Origin: Nematostella vectensis | Taxonomy: Eukaryota > Cnidaria > Anthozoa > Actiniaria > Edwardsiidae | Assembly (NCBI RefSeq): GCF_932526225.1 | Contig: NC_064041.1 | Location: 13,727,951 to 13,791,950 of the forward strand | Direction of reading: 5' to 3' | Length of the DNA: 64,000 nucleotides | Program-made: the position numbers and the translations under genes | Notes under the pieces: generated by a model | What the model was told of the DNA's origin: nothing | What the model saw: only the letters and a program-made list of their open reading frames with translations | Database searches by the model: none | In this document: positions 26,745 to 38,200 of the stretch, piece after piece | How the letters are laid out: each line of letters opens with the position of its first letter | How positions within the stretch are numbered: position 1 is the stretch's first letter

Positions 26745-27175
26745 GTCTCTACACGTTTCACGAGTTTCAAAAATCGGAAATAACGTTTCACGATTAACTA
26801 ATAAACTGAAGAGATGAATCAATCTTTACTCGGAAATTACGATTAAAGATTTTTAAAGGCCATTCACGAATCACGGCGGAGGTAGCAACGGATCACGGTT
26901 TCAATTCGTTCTTTTCGCGATTCATGAAAAACAAAAAAAAAGGCCGTTCACGGATCCGGAAAATTACCCCTTAGGATTAGGGAGCGGTAAGGGGAGTCCC
27001 TGCACGTTTCACGAGTTTAAAAAATCGGAAATTACGTTCCACGATAAACTGACGACAGGAGGCAATCTTTACTCGGAAACCACGATTTTTACAGAGCATA
27101 GATCACGATGATCAAATTTCGCTATCACGAATCATGGCGAAGGTAGCAATCACGGATCACAGTTTTCAATTTGTC
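26745..27175. repeat. Degenerate tandem duplication, period about 250 bp
   Basis: CACGTTTCACGAGTTT at about 26753 and 27003, then matching blocks (AATCTTTACTCGGAAA; GGAGGTAGCAACGGATCACG against GAAGGTAGCAATCACGGATC). Divergence is moderate. No coding potential is seen. Confidence 0.7.
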
Positions 27176-27743
27176 CTTTTTTCTCTTACCGCCCCTGTCC
27201 AATAAGAGAATAACCCTTTTTTTCGTGTCTTTGGGTGGAGGAGTGCATCCACGACACACCCTTTTTCACCGGCCTTCCGCACCTCAAGTGATGCTGAGAA
27301 GTAGGTCTTGCAGGCTAAAATACACAACTCACTGCATTTACCTCGAGTAGATTCTATTAATAATTGCTTGTCATACATTTTGTTCTTCTTCAGCGAAAGA
27401 GCCCTTTAACTCTTGGCAGGCTTGTCTGATATAGATTATTATCAGACTACAGTAATGTTTTTACTTTGATTGCATTTTCTGATTGCAGTTAAAGAGTGCT
27501 TCCTAGGCAAAAAGCATTATCAAATAACGAGGGGGGATTTTCAAAAATTATACAGAAATGACCTATAAGGGTGTGGCTGTGCCCAAAATTCTTGCCAATG
27601 TTTCTCAAATATTGTGAGGCTTGCTAAAGCTCCGGGCTAAAAAAGACTACAGACAAACTATAGGCAAACTGGGGGTTTGGATAGGCGTGGTGGAATCACG
27701 GAAGTCAATTCAAACACAAGGGTGAAATGAGGTGCGTACTTAA

Positions 27744-27989
27744 AGCCGCATTGTCACCAGTTTACTTCCGGTCGATTACGTAACACAATCTCCGATGATT
27801 TTTAACGGAAAACGCAAAAATTTTTTCAAAATATTGAAAGCGGTTTGTCTATTGCAAGTTTCTTCGAGGATGTGATAGATAATTTAGAGCGGATGGCATG
27901 TAAATATCTCGGATTCTAATAGATTCTTTTGTCTTTAAAGGTCGAGGTTTCTGTCGGACCTCCGGAAGTGAACTGGTGACAATGCGGCT
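27744..27989. mobile_element. MITE with TTAA target-site duplication (piggyBac- or Kolobok-type)
   Basis: Both ends carry AGCCGCATTGTCACCAG, inverted, extending imperfectly to about 34 bp. TTAA flanks both sides (27740-27743 and 27990-27993). The 246-bp interior has no ORF. TTAA duplication is characteristic of piggyBac and Kolobok. Partial relatives are at 24113-24180 and 52085-52250. Confidence 0.85.
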
Positions 27990-29289
27990 TTAAGGGGGGG
28001 AAGGGTGCGTAGTGTACCCGCTCACTCCTACTCATCCCCTCTTAGCTGCCAAACGTGCTTTATTTCCCGTTGCGTATGGTAAGTTCTTGCATGTTAGACT
28101 TCAAAAGACACACAAGCAATGAGCACATTTATTCGTCTTTTTTTGTCACCAAAATTGGCTGTTACAAAACGCAAAACTCAAAGAGTAATCAAAATGAACT
28201 CTCGAGTTATGGTGTATAGATGGTATTACTACTGTTAACGATCATAGAGGGGTTATTAAAGTAATCAAAATTTTATTGATATTTTTATTTACCACACGTA
28301 AACGTAAAAAGGTATAAAAACAACTAATATAGTTTTAATAATTATAGAAAAGATACAGGCAAGCTGTAGAATAACTATGAGGTCTGCGTAGGCGTGGTGG
28401 AACCGGGGAAACTAAAATAACACAAAGCTGAAATGGTATATTTAACGACTATGTGAAGATAGAGAATTTTAGCGTTAGCCCTGCGTCGGAGCAAAGGACT
28501 AAGCCCTCAATATCAGTAAAACTACTCTATATTAACAGACGCAACAGCTTAGTTGCTTTGTATGAATATTCATAACGTTATTAAAAATCATTAATCGAAA
28601 TCGAAACAAGGCTATATATTTCAAGAAGAAAAATTGGAAAACCCTAGCTATCTGTAGTAAGGAAAATAACGATAAAAACTTTATATAGAAAAATATTTTT
28701 TTTAAAAAAACAATATGTACAAAGCATGAAGGAATTTTCATTCGCTATCTTTAGGATCTTCCTATAAAATGGTCAGGAAAACAGGTGCTGTTTTGTACGG
28801 AAGTGGATATGACTTTCACACTTGGCTCATCACCTCGCATTATCGTCTAAATATAACCTAACAAGATGAACTTTGGGAACTGGTGAAATCGGTGGATAGC
28901 ATTCTTATGTACAATTTAAATAGCATATATAACCATGGCCGCCAATAAAATGTTACGAAATCTAGCAAATCAGCATGCGCGAGTCATAATTTTGATTGAC
29001 AAGTAATACGAAGCTAGGAAGGCCCCATCGTGCTATGAAGCCGAACTGAAGCATCCCATCACTACGCTGATTGGCTGACGAGATTCTAGCCAATCAAGTA
29101 AAATATCTCGCAGAACTTTCAAGGTGACAGCTTGGCGCAAGGAAACGGTCGCGCATAAATTTTCCCTGAATTTCCAAATATAGAATGGGATAACCAAAAA
29201 AGGTGAGTATACCAGCAAGTTGTCCAAATATGGACTGCGATGATGACTATATAAGGAGTCGGTTATGCACAGGAATAACAGAACGGAAG

Positions 29290-32200
29290 CTAAACGCTCG
29301 GGGCGCGGTAGTTACAGCTGTCGGTTCCACACTGGCAGTAGAACTCGTCCTTCTTCACCTCCCAAAACCGGTCGCCGTAATCAAAGCTGAAACACAGACA
29401 GGGAGGTCACGTTAGGCTTCACCTCAATAAAGAGGGCATATGGACTGTAACAAGGATCAAGCTAGTTTTTCTTTCCTTGAGAAAGAATACCGGTCTAGAC
29501 ATATTGCGCTTTACGACATCCAAAATATTTCCATATTTTTTGTAAAATATATCTCATTTTTCCACGACTCCTTATATTTCTTGGTACCAAGAGACCATGA
29601 TGTAAAAGAACGAATTCCAGAGAAAGGGAGTCAGCCCGATGCATCTTGAATGAACTCCAAATTCGCCGTCTCCCAGGCTGAGACGTCTTCCCGTTCAATT
29701 ATTTATAACATTTCGATTAGATAACTAACAGAACACCATCCTACGAGTAGCATTGTTATCATGAGCTAAGAGGAGCAGCTAAAAGAATTAAAATCGGGTA
29801 GCGAGGGAAAAAAGTTTGTGTGAAAATGTACTAACTCGCGAGGTGCCTATAACCAAATATGGCGCGACGAACCATATATGGATGCTATGATTGACAAGCT
29901 CGCGCAATCTAGAAATAGCTTTCAAGGACGACATCATGGGCCACGGGGACTCGTTCTCTTATATCATGGTCTCTTTGTGTTACGTATCTGCTCACCATAT
30001 TTCTTGGTATATCTCTATGTCTTTTGAAGAGAAGAATGCTATTCGTGGAAAGCGAATATCCTGGAAAAACAAATTGGTGTCAGTACTGTATAATACATAT
30101 CCTGATGATAAGAAGTCCACGATAGCAGTGGCGAGTGTAACACAAAGATAGATGGCTTGACGAATGATTGCCAAGTTACCAAGATCATCGTTGTCTTGGC
30201 GAATGTTCGTCGAGTGTAGTACGATGTTCGATGGCTTGGCGAATGTTTGCCAAATGTAACACGATAGTGGTCGGTGTTCGCCGAATGTAACACGATAGTG
30301 GTCGATGGCTTGGCGTATTTTTACCGAAGGTAAGACGATAACGCTCGTTGGCTTGGCGAATGTTTACCGAATGTGAGACGATAGTGGTCGATGGCTTGTC
30401 GAATATTTACCGAATGTAAGACGATAGTGCTCGATGGCTTGGCGAATGACTACCGAATGTAAGACGATAGTGATCGATGGCTTGGCAAATATTTACCGAA
30501 TGTAAAACGATAGTGCTGGATGGCTTGGCTTACCGAATATAACACGATAGTGGTCGATGGCTTGGCGAATATTTACCGAGTACAAGACAAGGGTAGCTGT
30601 ACCTGGTGGTTGACAAAGACTCGGGTGGGAATGCAGTTTGGTTCGCAGGAATGGTTGATGAATCGGCTGATGTTACCAAATCTCAGCGCGTCAATACAAA
30701 ACAGCTCTTGGTCACTTTCCTACAGATCAAGCAGAGAACAATGATCAACAATTTTACTAGCAGCGACCTCAACACAAGAAACAAAATGAGAAAAACAAAA
30801 CAAATAAAAAGTGTGAATAAACAGTAAGGGCATACAAACTAGGAAAGACAACAAACAACATTCTAGAACATTTACCACAGTGCAACACGCGCTAGCTAGC
30901 TAGACGGATCTCCAGTGAGTTTATTTCCTTTTCAACGGCATTTGACGATCAATTATTATATTATATATTCTGGAAATTAAAAATGACCATTATAAAATAA
31001 AGTATTAAAAACTCCCTTTCCAATTTAATTAAAAATTCAAAACAACTCAAATTCAAAATTACACTTGGTATTTTGCTAGGATTAAGAAAATGGAGGCAGA
31101 TCTTTAAGTGCCCTTGTCAGCTACATCTTTGTTATTGTTTTCATTTAATATTGGAAGTCACATAATGTATAACAATGTGTAAACATCTAAAAAACAAATT
31201 TTTATACTTTATATACCAAATTCAATCGAAAAAATCGCATTGGCCTCCGCAAATCAGCCGATGGAAATGGATGCTTTTTCACACTTGGTACTTTGCTAGG
31301 ATGACAAAATGGCGGCTGGCAGAGGCTGTTTAAATGGACACTTACCTTGCAATCGAGATCAAATAGGAAGGTGTCATCGTTGCGGAGGTCTGCTTCTGTA
31401 TCCGAGATGAGCTCGCCGGTGTACTCACACAAGAACACCCCCTGGGGGATGGGACACAGTGCGCGCACACCCCACCCTGGGGGGAGGGACACATGGGAAT
31501 AAGCCAAGCTCACAAATAATATTATTTTAGCGACAGAACAATGACTACACAGAACATTGTCTACACAGCTAAGAAAGGTTTACTGGAGGGAAAGTAAAGA
31601 AGATCAAGTCATTCTCATATTACTAGTGAAAACTAGTAATATTAACTAAAAATATTACTAGTAAGAAGTAACTAATAATATTTTTAATCCTTTTTCATCA
31701 CAATCGTTATAATCATCGTCACGATATCATCATCATCACGATATCATCATCGTCACGATATCATCATCGTCACGATATCATCATCGTCGCGATATCATCA
31801 TCGTCGCGATATCATCATCGTCGCGATATCAGCATCATCATCATCACCATCATCACCATCACCATCACCATCACCATCACCATCACCATCACCATCACCA
31901 TCACCATCACCATCACCATCACCACCACCATCACCACCACCACCACCACCACCACCACCACCACCACCACCATCACCACCACCACCACCATCACCATCAC
32001 CATCACCATCATCATCATCATCATATAATCTTTCAAAATGTTTAATTCCTTCCACATGCCAAATTAAGGCTTTACCATCTGTAATGGGTATGTGAAAATA
32101 GACCCTTACCTTTCCTTTTAGTCTTAAACAGCTGGAGGGGATATTGGACTCCTTTCTGGACCACTCGGTTGCGGCAGTAGCTCCAGCACTTGCACAGGCG

Positions 32201-35200
32201 GTTACATTCGAATATCAGCGGTCTGTCTAGCTTATGGATTTCATTAGACAGCAAGCCATCCTATAATAGGCATGTACTTGAGTTCAACATCAAATACGTA
32301 CCGACGTTTTGAAAGTAAAGAGATCCGAGAGACAATAAGGAAAGAGCGTAGAGCAGTAAAATGATTGAGTGGAACTAGGAAAAGGGTTTATTGCATGTGT
32401 ATACCATAGTTTGCCGCGAGCGCTGTGACTATCACGACCGATTGATTACCTGTGTATACCATATCTTGCCACGAGTGCTGTATTTATCACGACCGATTCA
32501 TTACCTGTGTATACCCTATTTTCTTGCTACGAGTGCTGTATTTATCACGGCCGATTCATTACCTGTGTATACCATATCTTGCCGTGAGCGCTGTGGTTAG
32601 CACATTGACACATCAGGCCACTTCGACAGTCACCTTCACAGGAACAACTCTAAACAAAATGAATGAATGAATGAGCAGGGGCCTCTTCGAATCTTTGTCT
32701 CCCATACTGCGTTGCAGCAGTCGGTATCTGATCTTTACAGATTCACCCAACAGAGCACACTGGTTTTCAACTCTGCAAGATGTTCGTCTTTATTTTCTGT
32801 ATTTGCCCTGCAGATGTTTTGGCAGCATTGAAAACTGATGTGTCTTTACACTTTATCATTTATCCTCGTTCCAGGCATATCCAGTCTCACGAAGAACGTA
32901 CAGTACTTGATTCTTCCCATAAAAGCTTTCACGCAAATACTAACAACCTTTCTTTAGATAAGTGTTCTTAATTATACAGTGTGTAACTTTTCCTGTTACC
33001 TCAATGGTGTCGATGTTCCACTGAATTGATGAGCCTCCAACCTCGCAGGACTCTTTCACAAAGTGGAAATCTGGGCATGGTTCATTGTCAACCTGTTTAT
33101 AATAACAAGTTAAGTAGAGATGGGTAAAGAACGGGCGAAAAGGGTTAGTTGACAGAGCTGCCTGATAAACAAGGTCTTGTAAGAGAACATCGGATGCCCA
33201 TTTGAGAGGCGTTTGAGAGATATCATTCTCGTCCAGGATAAAAGAAATAGCAAAAGTCGATAATCTTTTCATTAAATCATAACAATTTTTCAGAATTATT
33301 AATTTCTGAAAATTGAAATAAATAATATCATTACAAATTAATTACCTCATTAACACACGGTATTGCCACATTTTCTTGCCCTCTCGAAATATCACTGAAA
33401 ACAAGAGAGAAATCAGAACACACATTTGTACAGTCATCCATTAAAAAAACACAATTAAGGTCCGGTACCATACTTTTTACGCCATCACGGTCCCACAACA
33501 TGCATTCACTGTATTAAGGTGCCATTACATACTATTGTTTCCACAGTATCAAAAGGAATTCTAAACAAAAATAAAGGGATAATAATTGCGACTTACCAGC
33601 TTAGAAGTCTGTAGCGTGCCTTAGGCTGGCATAGCCGTAGCATCTTATTCACTTCAAGAAGCTTTTGAGACTTGGTTCCCTCTAAGGCGACCTGCAACCA
33701 AATATGATATTAACTATTAACAACACATGAGACACGCCGCGATAATAACAATAAAATAGCGCCAGCAGTACCGTGGCACTGGGGGAGGGGGGCACCTCGT
33801 TGAAAAAAAAAATGCTTTTTGTACTGAAGCCAACGATGCCTCAAACTGGCGTGGGTTGGGGGAGGGGGTGGGGTAAGTTTAGTACCCTAGAGCCCCGCTC
33901 CCATCGGCCATGAGCATAAGTTACCTCAGGTGGCGTCATGGCATTTCTGTTTGCGATGTCGATACGTGCTCCACGGTCCATGAACAATCTTTGGGGGAAA
34001 AAAATAAAACTAGAGTAAGAAAGTGCTTCTTATGTGGGACACAAGATAATGTTAGCATTTTAGGAAATTAAAATTTAAATTGTTAAACTATAGCTCTGCA
34101 CTTACTGGACGCATGCGAAGTTGTCTTCCCTTGTAGCAATGTGTCTGCACAGAAAGAAAAGAAGGAAACAAAGTTACAATCATCTTGAAAGAAACGTGTG
34201 CGACTTTTGCATGTAGTTTGAGTGAATCATATCACAAATGCTTGCAATACAGTCGACTCTCTCTGAGCGACCGCTCTTGTAAGCGACCAGCCCCGATAAC
34301 GACCACGATCACGCATCACCGATTGAATTGTCACACAAACTCTGTAATTCTAAGCTCTCTGTGTAAATGCAAGGAATCTCTAGTCCATTGCCAGCTCCAC
34401 GATTTATCCTTTTTCCAGTTACAATAGCCATCCACTTGTTTGTTGCACGCTTTAGAAACCGGCTAACAAAAGACGCCATGCGATCGTTGTAGACGCAGAA
34501 GATATTCTCATGACGAAAAGCTTAAGTCGTCGGTATAAACGAGCATAACGAGCTACTTTGCGTAGAATTAATTGCAATTAAATAAAACAACTCACTCTCA
34601 TGATAAGTCGAATACCTAGTTTTAAAATCAAGCAATAAACCAAAATATCACAGCGTTGTTATTATCACGTTAACTTTTAGATTCCATTTTAATTAAGCTC
34701 CCGTAAGAGACCAACACTTATTGTTCAAGTTTTTGGCGCCCAGTGGTCGCTTAGGAGAGCAATCTCTCGTAAGAGACCAGCTCCGTTAACGACCACAATT
34801 CTCAGTTCCCAAGGTGGTCGCTTATAAGGGCAAGCTCTCGTAAAAGACCAGCTCCGTTAACGACCACAATTTTCAGTTCCCAAGGTGGTCGCTTACGAGA
34901 GCTTCAACTGTAGTAGTACACTCTAACTCACAAGGGAGTTTCACCATGCTTATTGATGGCATTGACATCTGAATGAGCGTCAAGAAGTAGAAGTGAGATG
35001 TCTTCACTACCAGCGTACGCTGCCCAATGCAGAGGGATATTCAATTCCTAGAAATCGATAAGGAAAACCTCATCATTGTCAATATTTTTTTAATAAACGT
35101 CACGTCAAAACGTCAAATGTAAGTCAAAACGTCAAATGTAAGTCAAAACGTCAAATGTAAGTCAAAACGTCAAATGTGAGTCAAAACGTCAAATGTAAGT

Positions 35201-38200
35201 CAAAACGTCAAATGTAAGTCAAAACGTCAAATGTAAGTCAAAACGTCAAATGTAAGTCAAAACGTCAAAACAACTTCAACAAGATAAAGAAGAAATCGAC
35301 AAAAAATATATGGCGTTATTTGTGTCTGTTGACTTTGAGTTCACAGCAATCAGTTATTATCGCTGTCATCAACATCAGCAAACCCTTACTTAAACATTAC
35401 TCATCATTAACATCAACTTACTAGGTCATCACCCTGCAGTATGCCTACCAGATCTCTGAGATGAACACTGCCTCCTCTGTCAATCAAAAGTTTGGTGGTG
35501 GCCATATGCTTGTCCTCGGCAGCCCACATGATGGCTGTCCAGCCGCCGTCATCCTGTCAAAGTAAATAAAAACATGCAAAGAAGAGTCTAGGACCAGATT
35601 TTCCAATGACATATAACACAAGTGCATTCCTTAACTGTTACAGGTGTATCAGTGTGTTTGCTCAACTCTCTCTTTTCCCCAGCATCACATGGTCTCAAAA
35701 CACCTTGTAACCTTAACAGTATTTTGAATATTTTCTATCGGGATTACAGTATACCTGTGGCTAGTATTGAGGTCCCATGACATACCTATCGGGATTACAG
35801 TATACCTGTGGCTAGTATTGAGGTCCCATGACATACCTATCGGGAATACAGTATACCTGTGGCTAGTATTGAGGTCCCATGACATACCTATCGGGAATAC
35901 AGTATACCTGTGGCTAGTATTGAGGTCCCATGACATACCTTCTGATTGATGTCAAAGGCCCCTGTGTTTAGGAGTAGAGAAATTAGATCTGTGTGACCAC
36001 GACGAGCTGCCACATGGAGCAAAGTCATACCCCCCTGGTCCTGGACACATACAGTAAGGACATAAGAACATGGAGCAAGGTAATACCCCCCTGGTCCTGT
36101 ACACATAAGGACATGGAGCAAGGTAATACCCCCCCTGGTCCTGTACACATAAGAACATGGAGCAAGGTAATACCCCTTGGTCCTGTACACATAAGGACAT
36201 GGAGCAAGGTAATACCCCCCTGGTCCTGTACACATAAGAACATGGAGCAAGGTAATACCCCTTGGTCCTGTACACATAAGGACATGGAGCAAGGTAATAC
36301 CCCTTGGTCTTGGACACATAAGGACATGGAGCAAGGTAATACTACCCCTGGTCCCGTACACATAAGGACATGGAGCAAGGTAATACCCCCCCTGGTGCTG
36401 TACACATAAGGACATGGAGCAAGGTAATACCCCCTGGTCTTGGACACATAAGGACATGGAGCAAGGTAATACCCCCTGGTCCTGTACACATAAGGACATG
36501 GAGCAAGGTAATACCCCCCCTGGTCCTGTACACATAAGGACATGGAGCAAGGTAATACCCCCTGGTCTTGGACACATAAGGACATGGAGCAAGGTAATAC
36601 CCCCCCCCACCCCTGGTCCTGTACACATAAGGACATGGAGCAAGGTAATACCCCCCCCCCCCCTGGTCCTGTACACATAAGGACATGGAGCAAGGTAATA
36701 CCCCCCCTGGTCCTGTACACATAAGAACATGGAGCAAGGTAATACCCCCTGGTCCTGTACACATAAGGACATGGAGCAAGGTAATACCCCCCTGGTCCCG
36801 TACACATAAGGACATGGAGCAAGGTAATACCCCTTGGTCCTGTACACATAAGGACATGGAGCAAGGTAATACCCCTTGGTCTTGGACACATAAGGACATG
36901 GAGCAAGGTAATACTACCCCTGGTCCCGTACACATAAGGACATGGAGCAAGGTAATACCCCCCCTGGTGCTGTACACATAAGGACATGGAGCAAGGTAAT
37001 ACCCCCTGGTCTTGGACACATAAGGACATGGAGCAAGGTAATACCCCCTGGTCCTGTACACATAAGGACATGGAGCAAGGTAATACCCCCCCTGGTCCTG
37101 TACACATAAGGACATGGAGCAAGGTAATACCCCCTGGTCTTGGACACATAAGGACATGGAGCAAGGTAATACCCCCCCTGGTCCTGTACACATAAGAACA
37201 TGGAGCAAGGTAATACCCCCTGGTCCTGTACACATAAGGACATGGAGCAAGGTAATACCCCCCTGGTCCCGTACACATAAGGACATGGAGCAAGGTAATA
37301 CCCCCCCTGGTCCCGTACACATAAGGACATGGAGCAAGGTAATACCCCCCCTGGTCCTGTACACATAAGAACATGGAGCAAGGTAATACCCCCTGGTCTT
37401 GGACACATAAGGACATGGAGCAAGGTAATACCCCCCTGGTCCCGTACACATAAGGACATGGAGCAAGGTAATACCCCTTGGTCTTGGACACATAAGGACA
37501 TGGAGCAAGGTAATACCCCTTGGTCTTGGACACATAAGGACATGGAGCAAGGTAATACCCCTTGGTCTTGGACACATAAGAACATGGAGCAAGGTAATAC
37601 CCCCCTGGTCCCGTACACATAAGGACATGGAGCAAGGTAATACCCCTTGGTCTTGGACACATAAGGACATGGAGCAAGGTAATACTACCCCTGGTCCCGT
37701 ACACATAAGGACATGGAGCAAGGTAATACCCCCCCTGGTGCTGTACACATAAGGACATGGAGCAAGGTAATACCCCCTGGTCTTGGACACATAAGGACAT
37801 GGAGCAAGGTAATACCCCCTGGTCCTGTACACATAAGGACATGGAGCAAGGTAATACCCCCCCTGGTCCTGTACACATAAGGACATGGAGCAAGGTAATA
37901 CCCCCTGGTCTTGGACACATAAGGACATGGAGCAAGGTAATACCCCCCCCCACCCCTGGTCCTGTACACATAAGGACATGGAGCAAGGTAATACCCCCCC
38001 CCCCCCTGGTCCTGTACACATAAGGACATGGAGCAAGGTAATACCCCTTGGTCCTGTACACATAAGGACATGGAGCAAGGTAATACCCCCCCTGGTGCTG
38101 TACACATAAGAACATGGAGCAAGGTAATACCCCCCCTGGTCCTGTACACATAAGGACATGGAGCAAGGTAATACCCCCCCTGGTGCTGTACACATAAGAA

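Larger units (their letters stand above)
26520..29289. other. Intergenic region between SYNRG 5' end and EHMT 3' end
   Basis: It contains the presumed SYNRG promoter (26520-26720), a poly-G tract near 26728-26745, a degenerate duplicated block of about 250 bp (26745-27175, CACGTTTCACGAGTTT at both starts), the TTAA MITE at 27744-27989, and A/T-rich sequence to 29289 expected to include the EHMT 3' UTR. Open frames here are short and unsupported. Confidence 0.6.

Noticed and set aside
31798..32057. Asp/Gly-rich and Met/Val-rich frames
   Set aside because: Translations of the CATCAC microsatellite.
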